NCBI RefSeq assembly: GCF_013248905.1
Contig: NZ_JABRVS010000001.1
Span: 744,001-808,000, forward strand
Reading direction: 5' to 3'
Source: Shewanella sp. VB17
GTDB taxonomy: Bacteria; Pseudomonadota; Gammaproteobacteria; Enterobacterales; Shewanellaceae
Length of the DNA stretch: 64,000 nucleotides
Below are positions 26,302-35,829 of this stretch, one piece after another; the stretch's first letter is position 1, and the number at the start of each line of letters is the position of its first letter. Under the pieces are notes generated by a model that saw only the letters and a program-made list of their open reading frames with translations, did no database searches and was not told the DNA's origin. The translations under genes were made by a program, and so were the position numbers.

Positions 26302-27915
26302 CTATTTAACCTCCGGTGGTGTACTGAAAGAATGGTATGGAGCTGGACTAGGTAGCGTCCATTCCAATCCTTCGGCGCCATCCCAAGGTTTAGCTGAGGC
26401 TTTTTCACCGCCACGGATACATTTGATTACCACATAGAGGAAAATAAACTGTGATAAACCGAAGGCGAATCCCCCGATAGACACAATTTGGTTCACATCT
26501 GCAAATTGCACCGCATAATCAGGAATACGTCTTGGCATCCCGGCTAATCCTAAGAAATGCATTGGGAAAAAGAGCACATTCACCGAAATAACTGAGCACC
26601 AAAAATGAATTTTGCCCCATTTTTCATCGTACATAAACCCAGTCCATTTTGGTAACCAATAGTAAGCGGCGGCCATAATAGAAAATATAGCACCGGTAAC
26701 GAGTACATAGTGGAAATGCGCGACCACAAAATAGGTATCGTGATATTGGAAATCAGCCGGGGTGATGGCGAGCATCAGACCTGAAAAACCACCGATAGTA
26801 AAAAGAATGATAAAGGCGATAGCAAATAACATGGGGGTTTCAAATGTGAGAGACCCTCGCCACATCGTCGCCACCCAGTTAAATACTTTCACGCCAGTAG
26901 GCACGGCGATCAGCATGGTGCAGTACATAAAAAATAGTTCAGCAAACACAGGCATCCCCGTGGTGAACATATGATGTGCCCACACGAGAAAAGACAGTAT
27001 CGCAATACTGGATGTCGCATATACCATGGAAGAGTAACCAAATAACTGCTTGCGACTAAAAGTGGGTACTATTGCTGATATGATACCGAACGAGGGTAAA
27101 ATCATAATATAGACTTCAGGATGTCCGAAGAACCAGAAAATATGCTGAAACATCACAGGATCACCACCACCTGCAGCATCAAAGAAGCTAGTACCAAAAT
27201 ATTTATCTGTTAGTACCATGGTCACAGTCCCTGCGAGTACTGGCATCACTGCGATCAAGAGAAAAGCGGTGATAAGCCAGGTCCAAACAAACAGAGGTAG
27301 CTTCATCCAAGTCATGCCAGGTGCTCGCATGTTGACGATAGTCACCACCACGTTAATGGCTCCCATGATGGAACTGATCCCCATAATGTGTACTGCAAAG
27401 ACAAATAATGCTGTGCTGTCAGGGCTATAAGTCGTGGATAATGGCGCGTAAAAAGTCCAACCAAAGTTAGGCCCACCACCTTCCATAAAGAGTGAGCTGA
27501 GCAAAATGGTAAAAGCAAAAGGTAAGATCCAAAAGCTCCAGTTGTTCATTCTGGGCAACGCCATATCTGGGGCGCCAATCATCATAGGAATAAGCCAGTT
27601 AGCTAATCCTGTGAAAGCAGGCATCACAGCACCAAAGACCATTATCAGCCCATGAACTGTCGTCATTTGGTTAAAGAAATTCGGCTCAATTAACTGTAAA
27701 CCAGGCTGAAATAATTCAGCTCTGATCACCATAGCCATGGCACCACCAGTCAGGAACATAATAAAACTGAACCAAAGGTAGAGTGTACCTATGTCTTTAT
27801 GGTTAGTGGTGAAAAGCCAGCGTTTAATGCCAGTAGGCAGTGGCTCATGATGGTGATCCGCTTGATTGAGCTCAGGATCCACATTTTCTGGTGCTTCGTG
27901 CGTTAAACTCGTCAT
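26302..27915 (-). CDS. coxA: Cytochrome c oxidase subunit I (aa3 type)
   Basis: A 537-residue heme-copper oxidase subunit I with 12 predicted helices (alternative name ctaD). It contains WLFTTNHKDIGTLYL at the start, the low-spin heme ligand region TVHGLIMVFGA, the CuB/Tyr motif FGHPEVYI, WAHHMF, and TYFVVAHFHYVLV with the remaining heme and CuB histidines. The Glu in HPEVY marks the A1-type proton channel. It reduces O2 to water while pumping protons across the inner membrane. Confidence 0.98.
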   Translation of the reverse strand: MTSLTHEAPENVDPELNQADHHHEPLPTGIKRWLFTTNHKDIGTLYLWFSFIMFLTGGAMAMVIRAELFQPGLQLIEPNFFNQMTTVHGLIMVFGAVMPAFTGLANWLIPMMIGAPDMALPRMNNWSFWILPFAFTILLSSLFMEGGGPNFGWTFYAPLSTTYSPDSTALFVFAVHIMGISSIMGAINVVVTIVNMRAPGMTWMKLPLFVWTWLITAFLLIAVMPVLAGTVTMVLTDKYFGTSFFDAAGGGDPVMFQHIFWFFGHPEVYIMILPSFGIISAIVPTFSRKQLFGYSSMVYATSSIAILSFLVWAHHMFTTGMPVFAELFFMYCTMLIAVPTGVKVFNWVATMWRGSLTFETPMLFAIAFIILFTIGGFSGLMLAITPADFQYHDTYFVVAHFHYVLVTGAIFSIMAAAYYWLPKWTGFMYDEKWGKIHFWCSVISVNVLFFPMHFLGLAGMPRRIPDYAVQFADVNQIVSIGGFAFGLSQFIFLYVVIKCIRGGEKASAKPWDGAEGLEWTLPSPAPYHSFSTPPEVK

Positions 27916-27924
27916 AGCGTTCCC

Positions 27925-29046
27925 CTATTGGCCGTGCTGATTAACATCAGCAGCCTGAACCGTATCACCAGTGTTGTTATCCCAGGCGTTACGTTCATAA
28001 GTAATTACAGCTGCAATCTCTTGCGCTGTTAATTGTTTTGCGAAAGCTTGCATCGCCGTGCCTGTTTTACCATTAATGACTATTTCTAAGTGATCAGTTA
28101 ACGGGCCGGTGGTTATTTTACTGGCTTTCATTGCAGGGAAAACGCCGGGTAAACCCATGCCGTTGGGTTGGTGGCAAGCGGCGCAGCGTGCCATATATAC
28201 TTGCTCTCCTTGTGCCATGAGTTCCTCGATGCTTAAGGTTTGGCTTAAAGCGGCTTGGGCTTCTTTTGCGGCAGAATTGGCTTGATTTTTCTGTTCTGCT
28301 AACCAGATATCAAAATCTGCTTCAGAAACGGCTTCGACAACAATGGGCATGAATCCATGATCTTTACCACATAATTCAGCACATTGACCGCGATAAGTAC
28401 CAGGTATGTCAATTCGGGTCCAAGCTTCATTAATAAACCCAGGATTGGCGTCTTTTTTAACGGCAAAAGCGGGTACCCACCAAGAGTGGATAACATCTTC
28501 GGAGGTCATTAAAAAACGGACTTTTTTATTGATGGGGAGCACTAATGGCTTATCAACTTCGAGGAGATAATTTTCACCTTTTATTTCAGTCCCTTCAATT
28601 TGGGTTCTTGGTGTTGAAAGTAGGCTATAAAATTCGATATCTTGGTCGAAATAGCTGTAGTGCCATTTCCATTGAGAACCGGTGATTTTGATGGTCAGAT
28701 CGGCATCAGAAGGATCTTCCATTGCGATCAAGGTTTGAGTGGCAGGAATAGCCATTAAAATAAGAATGATGAAAGGCACAACAGTCCAAGCTATCTCGAC
28801 TTTGGTACTTTCGTGAAAGTTGGCTGCAACAGCACCTTTGGATTTTCTGTGATTAATAATGGAATAGATCATCACACCAAAAACCAGGGCTCCGATCACG
28901 CAACAAATATATAAAATGATCATGTGCAGGCTATAAACCTTACCACTGATCTCTGTGACACCTTTGGTCATATTTAAGGGCATTTGTGATGCCACAACGG
29001 ATGACGTAAACAGCAACGCCAAAAAGCAATACAGCGTTTTTTTCAC
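27925..29046 (-). CDS. coxB: Cytochrome c oxidase subunit II fused to a cytochrome c domain
   Basis: A 373-residue subunit II, first gene of the oxidase operon (alternative name ctaC). It has a signal peptide and two membrane helices (about 40-62 and 88-106). The CuA domain has ligands H187, C222, C226, H230 and M233 (CAELCGKDHGFM). A C-terminal cytochrome c domain binds heme at CAACH (288-292) with a distal Met in the segment after about 335. This is the caa3-like form, in which the fused cytochrome passes electrons to CuA. The start is GTG, preceded by GAGGAG at good spacing. Confidence 0.97.
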   Translation of the reverse strand: MKKTLYCFLALLFTSSVVASQMPLNMTKGVTEISGKVYSLHMIILYICCVIGALVFGVMIYSIINHRKSKGAVAANFHESTKVEIAWTVVPFIILILMAIPATQTLIAMEDPSDADLTIKITGSQWKWHYSYFDQDIEFYSLLSTPRTQIEGTEIKGENYLLEVDKPLVLPINKKVRFLMTSEDVIHSWWVPAFAVKKDANPGFINEAWTRIDIPGTYRGQCAELCGKDHGFMPIVVEAVSEADFDIWLAEQKNQANSAAKEAQAALSQTLSIEELMAQGEQVYMARCAACHQPNGMGLPGVFPAMKASKITTGPLTDHLEIVINGKTGTAMQAFAKQLTAQEIAAVITYERNAWDNNTGDTVQAADVNQHGQ

Positions 29047-29524
29047 TAGACTTCTCCTCTGTCAAAAAATAAGACAAAGAAGAGCCACACAGTAAGTCTC
29101 TGCTCTATGTAAACTCTTCAGTTCCCAAAAAAGCAACGATGACTTCAAAGCATGTTAGTGGTTTTACTTTTTATCGTGAAAGTAAGCAGTTTTATTAAAT
29201 CACTGCCAGAATTACCCACATTCATACCTACGACTGAATATATCAGTTCCGATTTCTGCTAGGTAATACAATGCAGTTATATCACTGTGGATTGATTGAC
29301 TTTGCAGACGACTAAATCGTTTGGATATAACAAATTATCGTTGTTATGCGACTAATTTACTTGGTGTTGCAATATTGATCAAGATTACTTTTTCGTATTT
29401 TAAAAATAAGTGATGATCCGTCTTTTAAATTTTATTACGTATGTATTTTTTGCATTGTTAAATAGGCCATTTATTCAAAATAAAGCCCCTGTTAGGGGCT
29501 TGAGTCAATCTCTTGGTTAATCTG
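29047..29524. other. Intergenic region upstream of the cox operon
   Basis: 478 bases between the start of coxB and the stop of sulA. It should hold the oxidase promoter, but I could not find a convincing -35/-10 pair or regulator site. The only clear element is the hairpin at 29483-29501. No small gene is supported here. Confidence 0.5.
29476..29501 (-). terminator. Terminator after sulA
   Basis: AAGCCCCT at 29483-29490 pairs with AGGGGCTT at 29494-29501 around a 3-base loop. On the minus strand it is followed by TATTTTG, giving an intrinsic terminator about 24 bases after the sulA stop. Confidence 0.75.
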
Positions 29525-30037
29525 CTAATGAACAGAGCAGAACCCCCTTTGTGGTATGGCAGTATTTAGCGTGTTGTTACGGTTATTTGCATATAAACTG
29601 GCATTGGTGTCTTCTATTACAATGCCTAAGGCTCGGGCGCTTTTAGCAACAATTTGAAGGCGGCGATTATCACGGGAATCTAAAGATTGAGTCCAGCATA
29701 ATACGGCACTTGATGTGCCACTTGTTAGTGCTTTTTCCATTGCCCATAGTGTTTCGACTTCATCTTTGGCGTGGACCAATAGGACTCGATTCATGTTAAG
29801 GCCAGCGTCAGTTAACATTTTTTTGTAATCTATGTTTGGTGGATTGATCAATACTATCCATTGTCCTTGTTGGCTTAGCGTCGCGAGTTGAGCGCTGACT
29901 TTTTTGAGTTCGTTACGCCCTTGTGTGTGGGTCGTTATTGTTGTGACTGTGCTCGTTTGTAATTGTCTTGAGTGATTATTCTCATGTTCCAACCATAACC
30001 CTGGATGCCTAGGGCTATTACCTATGAGTGTATTCAT
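29525..30037 (-). CDS. sulA: SOS cell division inhibitor SulA
   Basis: A 170-residue SulA-family protein. SulA binds FtsZ and blocks septation while DNA damage is repaired. The core resembles the RecA-like SulA fold, with WIVLINPPNIDYKKMLTDAGLN and VLLVHAKDEVETLWAMEKAL (about 57-110) as family signatures. The gene overlaps lexA by 4 bases (ATGA), so it is expressed from the LexA-controlled promoter at 30684-30711. The lexA-sulA order is the one used in Pseudomonas and Shewanella relatives, unlike E. coli where sulA is separate. Confidence 0.88.
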   Translation of the reverse strand: MNTLIGNSPRHPGLWLEHENNHSRQLQTSTVTTITTHTQGRNELKKVSAQLATLSQQGQWIVLINPPNIDYKKMLTDAGLNMNRVLLVHAKDEVETLWAMEKALTSGTSSAVLCWTQSLDSRDNRRLQIVAKSARALGIVIEDTNASLYANNRNNTLNTAIPQRGFCSVH

Positions 30038-30651
30038 TGCCAGTCACCGTTGCGAATAACGCCGACAGCTAATCCTTCAATACTGAGGCTTTGATTAGCC
30101 AAGTTGATGACTATGGGTGTGTAATCTTCATTTTCTGCGTGAAGATAAACAGTGTTGCCCTTTTTCTCAAAGCGTTTAACGGTGACATCATCTTCGACGC
30201 GAGCCACAATTATCTGACCATTTCGGGCCTGATCTGCTTTGTGGACAGCTAAAAGATCACCTTCAAGGATACCAATATTTTTCATACTATCGCCACGTAC
30301 TCTCAAGAGAAAGTCGGCACTGGGATGGAACATGTTTGGATCAACTTTATAGCGCTGTTCTACATGTTCTTGAGCTAAAATAGGCTCTCCTGCTGCGACT
30401 TGTCCTATTAAGGGTAAGCCAGACTCTTCAGGTTCTTCGAGTTGAGTTAAGCGGATACCACGAGATGTGCCTGGGATAATTTCAATACAGCCTTTTTTAG
30501 CCAAGGCTTTTAGGTGCTCTTCTGCGGCGTTAGCACTTTTAAAACCTAAACGTGTGGCGATTTCCGCACGAGTTGGTGGCATACCTGTGTCAACAATATT
30601 GCACTTAATTAGTTCAAGGATTTCAGCTTGTCGTGGTGTCAATGGTCTCAT
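30034..30651 (-). CDS. lexA: SOS repressor LexA
   Basis: A 205-residue LexA. The N-terminal winged helix (1-70) starts MRPLTPRQAEILE and has the recognition segment PTRAEIATRLGFKSANAAEEHL. The self-cleavage site is A87-G88 (QVAAGEP), with catalytic S122 (GDSM) and K159 (VKRF). RecA-stimulated self-cleavage relieves repression of the SOS genes. Two perfect LexA boxes lie immediately upstream, so it represses its own operon together with sulA. Confidence 0.97.
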   Translation of the reverse strand: MRPLTPRQAEILELIKCNIVDTGMPPTRAEIATRLGFKSANAAEEHLKALAKKGCIEIIPGTSRGIRLTQLEEPEESGLPLIGQVAAGEPILAQEHVEQRYKVDPNMFHPSADFLLRVRGDSMKNIGILEGDLLAVHKADQARNGQIIVARVEDDVTVKRFEKKGNTVYLHAENEDYTPIVINLANQSLSIEGLAVGVIRNGDWQ

Positions 30652-30659
30652 GGTAAATC

Positions 30660-30675
30660 CTGTCTTTCTATACAG
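30660..30675 (-). promoter_or_regulatory. LexA box 2 (proximal)
   Basis: CTGTctttctatACAG on the plus strand is a perfect CTGT-N8-ACAG SOS box. It ends 9 bases upstream of the lexA start, over the predicted 5' leader, and is 3 bases from the second box. Confidence 0.9.
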
Positions 30676-30678
30676 TAA

Positions 30679-30694
30679 CTGTCAGTATATACAG
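30679..30694 (-). promoter_or_regulatory. LexA box 1 overlapping the -10 element
   Basis: CTGTcagtatatACAG on the plus strand is a perfect CTGT-N8-ACAG SOS box with the favoured AT-rich centre. It covers the predicted -10 hexamer of the lexA-sulA promoter, so bound LexA would block RNA polymerase. Confidence 0.92.
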
Positions 30695-30711
30695 TATTTC
30701 ATGCAGTGCAA
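30684..30711 (-). promoter_or_regulatory. Predicted sigma-70 promoter of lexA-sulA
   Basis: On the minus strand TTGCAC (30711-30706) and TATACT (30689-30684) are separated by 16 bases, a good sigma-70 pair. The -10 lies inside LexA box 1. Confidence 0.65.
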
Positions 30712-30877
30712 GTATTAACCAGTGTTAATCGTTTTTCTCTTCTTTATCGTTTGTTTTGTTTAACCCTTAGTCGATGGTGATAGATGATATTTGTCATTGA
30801 GCTGAGCTAATTTGGTGGATGTATCTATATCTGATACTCTATGTAGCCATTAAATTAAAATACATTGTATAAGAATA

Positions 30878-33301
30878 ATGTCCAAACAAGATTCCCTTTG
30901 GTTTAAATCATTACGCTGGCTTCAAAATAAGTTAGTGCAGACGATTGTTGTACCGCAAGAACCGTTCAAGGACCTTAATTTAGATCCCGAGAGGCCCCTT
31001 GTTTATGTGATGAAAACTGAGTCTCTCAGTGATATTGCCGCCCTGAGTGAAATAACAGAAGGATTAGGCTTACCGAGCCCTTACGATCCGCTGGAGGTCG
31101 GCGGGGAATTAAGTCCTAGGGTGGTTTGTTTAGAAGCTGCCAAACCACTTATGGGCCAACGGAAAAGTAACGAATTCTTTCTTAGTAGTTTTATGAATTT
31201 GTTAAAGGCCCATAAAAGAAGTCCAGATCTTGATGTTCAACTTGTGCCAGTCAGTCTTTATTGGGGCAGAACGCCAGGTAAAGAAGATGACACGATGAAA
31301 GCTGCTGTCTTGGAGCGTGAAAACCCCACTTGGTTGCGAAAGTGTTTGATGATTTTGTTCTTGGGTCGACATAACTTTGTGCAATTTTCTAACTCTGTTT
31401 CAATTCGTAATATGGCAGATGAACACGGTACTGACAAACGTATTGCGCAAAAATTAGCGCGTGTAGCACGAGTGCATTTTAGTCGACAGCGTAAAGTGAT
31501 GACAGGACCTGTTTTACCCAAAAGACAAGCTCTTTTTCATGCATTAGTCAGTTCTGAAACGCTGCAGAAAGCCATTCAAGAAGAGGTGGTAAGTAAGAAA
31601 ATTTCTGAAGTTGAGGCCAGAGCCAAAGCGATGGAATATTTAGATGAAATCGCGGCGGATTACTCAGATAGTCTTGTGCGTATCACCGAACGTTTTTTAA
31701 CCTGGCTATGGAATAAGCTCTATAAAGGCATCAATATTAAAGGTGCAGAGCAGATCAGGCAGTTACACCATGATGGTCATGAGATTATTTATGTCCCTTG
31801 CCATCGAAGTCATATGGATTATCTACTGCTTTCTTATATTCTTTATTACCAAGGTATGGTGCCTCCGCATATTGCTGCCGGTATCAACCTTAATTTTTGG
31901 CCTGCTGGGCCCATGTTCCGTCGAGGTGGTGCTTTTTTTATTCGCCGAAGTTTTAAAGGAAATAAATTATACACTGCCGTTTTTCGTGAATATTTGGATC
32001 AATTATTTACTAAAGGCTATTCAGTTGAATATTTCACTGAAGGTGGCCGCTCGAGAACTGGACGCCTGTTAGCACCTAAAACAGGGATGCTCGCCATGAC
32101 GCTAAATAGCGTGCTGCGGGGGATGAAACGTCCGGTGACACTTGTCCCTGTTTATCTTGGTTATGATCATGTGATGGAAGTGGCGACTTACCACAAAGAA
32201 TTAAGTGGCAAGAAGAAAAAGAAAGAATCGGTTTGGCAATTTTTCGGTGCGTTACGCAAGTTAGGTAACTTTGGTCAAGGGTATGTAAATTTTGGCAAGC
32301 CCATTACTTTACATACTTTTTTAAATGAACAAGCGCCTAATTGGCGAGAGGAAATTGCTAATGATCCTGAGCAGAAACCAACCTGGTTAACGCCTGCCGT
32401 CAATATACTCGCCAATCAAGTGATGACGAATATTAATGATGCGGCAGCGGTGAGCTCTGTGACCTTAACCAGCTTAGTGTTGTTAGCATCTGAACAGAAT
32501 GCGCTTGAGAGATCTCAACTTGAAAAGCAGCTAGACCTTTACCTGAAATTACTTAAAGACTTGCCTTATACCTCATATACGTCTGTTGTTGAAGGCGATG
32601 GTAAGCAATTAGTGGTACAGGGGTTAGAGCTTAATAAACTACGATTGGACAGTGATTCATTGGGCGATATTATTTCTATTGATGAAAGTATCGCTGTTGC
32701 GATGACCTATTATCGTAATAACATTATTCATCTGATGATCATTCCTTCCCTTGTGGCTAGCTGCTTGACACAACATGAGCGCAGCACCAGAGCTGAAATT
32801 ATAGATGTCATTGCTGACTTTTATCCTTTGCTTCAGGCCGAATTGTTTATGGGGGTGAGTGATACCGCTAAGTTGGTTGAGGAAATACTTGATCTATTTA
32901 TTGAGCAGGAACTTATCACTGAAAATGAAGTATTTAGTGTCGTAGAACAGAGAGTTAATCAGTTGTTACTGCTTGCTGGTACTGTGAGTGAGACATTGCA
33001 GCGTTACGCTATTATTTTTAATCTTTTAGCTGACTTTCCTGAAATGGAACGTTCTGATCTTGAACGTGAAAGCCATCGATTAGCGAAAAGACTAGGTGCT
33101 TTACACGATATAACCGCACCTGAATTCTATGATAAGAATCTGTATAGGACACTTAGTGTGAAGTTAAAAGATCTTGGTTACTTATCAGGCAGTGGCAGTA
33201 AGGTCGATGTACAAAGGATCAGAGCGCGCGCTAATGGCTTACTGAGATCTTCAGTAAGGCAAACGATTGTTGATAGCGTGGCATCGGAGAGAACAGCCTA
33301 A
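30878..33301 (+). CDS. plsB: Glycerol-3-phosphate 1-O-acyltransferase PlsB
   Basis: An 807-residue PlsB, the inner-membrane enzyme that acylates sn-glycerol 3-phosphate at position 1, the first step of phospholipid synthesis. The length matches E. coli PlsB (807). The four acyltransferase motifs are CHRSHMDY (catalytic HX4D, about 311), GGAFFIRRSF (about 352), YFTEGGRSRTGRL (about 387) and VPVYLGYDHVME (about 424). The flanking N- and C-terminal helical regions are complete. It is divergent from lexA with a 226-base gap. Confidence 0.97.
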   Translation: MSKQDSLWFKSLRWLQNKLVQTIVVPQEPFKDLNLDPERPLVYVMKTESLSDIAALSEITEGLGLPSPYDPLEVGGELSPRVVCLEAAKPLMGQRKSNEFFLSSFMNLLKAHKRSPDLDVQLVPVSLYWGRTPGKEDDTMKAAVLERENPTWLRKCLMILFLGRHNFVQFSNSVSIRNMADEHGTDKRIAQKLARVARVHFSRQRKVMTGPVLPKRQALFHALVSSETLQKAIQEEVVSKKISEVEARAKAMEYLDEIAADYSDSLVRITERFLTWLWNKLYKGINIKGAEQIRQLHHDGHEIIYVPCHRSHMDYLLLSYILYYQGMVPPHIAAGINLNFWPAGPMFRRGGAFFIRRSFKGNKLYTAVFREYLDQLFTKGYSVEYFTEGGRSRTGRLLAPKTGMLAMTLNSVLRGMKRPVTLVPVYLGYDHVMEVATYHKELSGKKKKKESVWQFFGALRKLGNFGQGYVNFGKPITLHTFLNEQAPNWREEIANDPEQKPTWLTPAVNILANQVMTNINDAAAVSSVTLTSLVLLASEQNALERSQLEKQLDLYLKLLKDLPYTSYTSVVEGDGKQLVVQGLELNKLRLDSDSLGDIISIDESIAVAMTYYRNNIIHLMIIPSLVASCLTQHERSTRAEIIDVIADFYPLLQAELFMGVSDTAKLVEEILDLFIEQELITENEVFSVVEQRVNQLLLLAGTVSETLQRYAIIFNLLADFPEMERSDLERESHRLAKRLGALHDITAPEFYDKNLYRTLSVKLKDLGYLSGSGSKVDVQRIRARANGLLRSSVRQTIVDSVASERTA

Positions 33302-33376
33302 TGTGTTGTAACATTCAGGCAGTTAATATTATTGGCAATGACTGGCCATTATTCAGATTTTAAGACGTAGGATTAT

Positions 33377-34636
33377 ATGGCAAATTATATGAATGCAGCT
33401 AAAGATAAAGCTGCAGGTAAGTCGGTGCTCGGTGGAGCGATGATCATTGCAGGAACGGCGGTCGGTGCCGGGATGTTCTCGCTACCGGTGGTAGGGGCTG
33501 GAATGTGGTTCGCTTACTCACTTGTTATGCTACTGGCTGTTTGGTTTTGTATGCTGGTTTCGGGCTTATTACTGCTTGAGACTAACCTTCATTTCGAATC
33601 AGGAGTTAGTTTTGATACGTTAACGCATCAGACTCTTGGTAACTTTTGGCGGATAGTCAATGGTTCATCTATCGCATTTGTGCTCTATATTCTTGCTTAT
33701 GCTTACATCAGTGGTGGCGGATCGATTGTCAACCATAGCTTAGAGACTGCAGGTATAGAGCTGCCACAAAGTGTTGCAGGTTTAGTCTTTGCACTCGGCT
33801 TGGCGTTTATTGTGTTTATTAGTACGAAGGCTGTCGATAGAATCACGACAATTATGCTTGGTGGTATGGTCATTACCTTCTTCCTTGCGGTGGGCAACTT
33901 GCTGATTGATGTTGATACAGTTAAGTTATTAACCCCCGATGGTGAAGATACCTATTTACCTTATTTGTTGGCAGCGCTGCCTTTTGGACTGGTGAGTTTT
34001 GGTTATCATGGTAACGTGCCTAGTTTAGTTAAATATTATGGTAAAGAAGATTCTTGTACCATTATCAAGGCCATCGTGATTGGAACCTTACTTGCCTTCG
34101 TTATTTATGTGTGTTGGCTAGTGGCGACGATGGGCAATATTGCGCGTAGTGATTTTGTGAGTATTATCGCTCAAGGTGGTAATATGGGCGTGTTAGTGAG
34201 TGCTTTATCTGATGTGATGACAGATGATTGGCTGACGAGTATGCTCACTATTTTTGCTAACCTAGCTGTTGCTTCTTCTTTTTTAGGTGTGACCTTAGGT
34301 TTGTTCGATTACCTTGCTGATCTCTTTGGTTTTGATGAATCACGTTTAGGACGTTTAAAAACGGCGACTGTGACCTTTTTACCTCCAACAATTTTAGGGC
34401 TACTTTTTCCAAATGGTTTTTTGATAGCGATTGGTTTTGCCGCTCTGGCTGCCACGGTTTGGACAGCCATTGTTCCTGCAATGATGGCCTATAAAGTGAG
34501 GAAGCTATTTCCAAATGCAACAAGCTTTAAAGTACCCGGTGGTAATGTGGTGATAGTTATTGTCCTCTTGTTTGGTCTTGTTACTGGTGCATGTCATTTG
34601 TTAGCTATGGCAGATTTACTTCCAGTATACGGTTAA
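33377..34636 (+). CDS. Aromatic amino acid permease (HAAAP family, TyrP/Mtr-like)
   Basis: A 419-residue transporter with 11 predicted helices. The N-terminal GGAMIIAGTAVGAGMFSLP (about 19-37) is the glycine-rich first helix of the hydroxy/aromatic amino acid permease family. TyrP and Mtr of E. coli import tyrosine or tryptophan with protons. Other signatures are LPFGLVSFGYHGNVPSLV (about 200) and SSFLGVTLGLFDYLADLF (about 300). Sequence alone does not fix whether tyrosine or tryptophan is preferred. It stands alone, 76 bases after plsB, and ends at a weak hairpin. Confidence 0.9.
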   Translation: MANYMNAAKDKAAGKSVLGGAMIIAGTAVGAGMFSLPVVGAGMWFAYSLVMLLAVWFCMLVSGLLLLETNLHFESGVSFDTLTHQTLGNFWRIVNGSSIAFVLYILAYAYISGGGSIVNHSLETAGIELPQSVAGLVFALGLAFIVFISTKAVDRITTIMLGGMVITFFLAVGNLLIDVDTVKLLTPDGEDTYLPYLLAALPFGLVSFGYHGNVPSLVKYYGKEDSCTIIKAIVIGTLLAFVIYVCWLVATMGNIARSDFVSIIAQGGNMGVLVSALSDVMTDDWLTSMLTIFANLAVASSFLGVTLGLFDYLADLFGFDESRLGRLKTATVTFLPPTILGLLFPNGFLIAIGFAALAATVWTAIVPAMMAYKVRKLFPNATSFKVPGGNVVIVIVLLFGLVTGACHLLAMADLLPVYG

Positions 34637-34654
34637 TATAACATTCTAATGAAT

Positions 34655-34677
34655 GCCTTCTTTCACGGAGGCTTTTT
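34655..34677 (+). terminator. Hairpin terminator after the permease
   Basis: GCCTTC (34655-34660) pairs with GGAGGC (34667-34672, one G-U pair) followed by TTTTTA. It overlaps the stop codon of the convergent AraC-type gene. Confidence 0.6.
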
Positions 34678-35689
34678 ATCGAGATGGTTTGATCAGTTTG
34701 TCTCGATACTGCTGTGGAGTGCATTTTCGAAGCCGTTTAAAAGCGCGACTAAAACTGTGATGGTTTGCATAGCCAAGCAGCTTAGCTATCTCTACTATTT
34801 CCTTGCCATCTAACATATATTCAATCGCTTGATTACTAAGAATATAATTACACATACTAGAGAAAGTAAATCCTTGTCTCTGTAAGTGTCGTTGTAATTT
34901 TTGCTCTGAAATACCAATCAGTTGTGCTATCCCCTTAACGGTCGGCAGGTTGTAAAAACGAGAGTAGTTTATCATTTCGAATAATATTTTAGGGGCGTCA
35001 TGTGGTTGAGGCATGTTGAGGTATTTTTCAAATTGAGATCTTGGCATCGTAATTGTGGCATTGAACGTTTTTTCTTGGACGATTGTTTGAATCATGTGGT
35101 CGACATCGAACCATATTTCAGTTTGTGGCGCATTCCAAATGACAGAGCAACCAAACAGATCTGACACCTGTTGATGACCGATGGCTGAACCACTGATATG
35201 GACCCTAATTGGCTGGTATTCATTGCCTAGAAAGTGGCGCAGAGTATTAAGTAACATGATAGCGACTCTAAGTGAATCATGGCTTTTTTGGTGTGTAAAC
35301 AGGAAGGGATTTTTATAACACCATTTCATTATTTTTGCTGACTGACTTACATAATAGCTCGCACCAGAATGCAGGCTGACAATACCATAGTTTATTTTGC
35401 GTATGGTCATGGCTAAATTAGGCGTGGCAAGTGGATCTATGCCATTAATTCCTAATAGATCGAAATTAAGATACTGATTAAGTTTGACCATGTAGCAAGG
35501 ACATTGACTTATGTCAGCAAGTTGAGTTAACCATTGGCCGACTTGACTGAACGGGATAAGTGCCATTGGTTCCTGAATCAGGGCATCTGGGATGTGAAGT
35601 TCTCGGTAACTGATGCCGAAGACATGTTCCATTCCATCAAATAAAGGCTTTAAATAACAGACGCGAATAAATGAGGTGTTAAATATCAT
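34676..35689 (-). CDS. AraC family transcriptional regulator
   Basis: A 337-residue regulator. The N-terminal part (about 25-210) matches the Arabinose_bd-type sensor found in OruR/ArgR-like AraC proteins. The C-terminal 100 residues hold two helix-turn-helix motifs: first VKGIAQLIGISEQKLQRHLQRQG, then EIAKLLGYANHHSFSRAFKR with the classic CTPQQYR ending. It is divergent from the small membrane protein/HlyD pair (140 bases between starts), the usual arrangement for a regulator and its target, but the effector is unknown. Confidence 0.9.
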   Translation of the reverse strand: MIFNTSFIRVCYLKPLFDGMEHVFGISYRELHIPDALIQEPMALIPFSQVGQWLTQLADISQCPCYMVKLNQYLNFDLLGINGIDPLATPNLAMTIRKINYGIVSLHSGASYYVSQSAKIMKWCYKNPFLFTHQKSHDSLRVAIMLLNTLRHFLGNEYQPIRVHISGSAIGHQQVSDLFGCSVIWNAPQTEIWFDVDHMIQTIVQEKTFNATITMPRSQFEKYLNMPQPHDAPKILFEMINYSRFYNLPTVKGIAQLIGISEQKLQRHLQRQGFTFSSMCNYILSNQAIEYMLDGKEIVEIAKLLGYANHHSFSRAFKRLRKCTPQQYRDKLIKPSR

Positions 35690-35829
35690 GGCGGATGTCT
35701 GATCTTGGATAGGTAAAGGCTTATTTAATCATAATGGGTTCAAAATTGATATGATTAGACCTTTTGTCTTGCCCCATTTTTGATGCAGGTCAGACTGTAT
35801 TTTTGATATTCATTTAAAGGCTGTTTTGT

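Noticed and set aside
29375..29382. TTGATCAA as an FNR/Anr-type site upstream of the cox operon
   Set aside because: The half-sites lack the 4-base spacer of TTGAT-N4-ATCAA and the site is about 330 bases from the coxB start.
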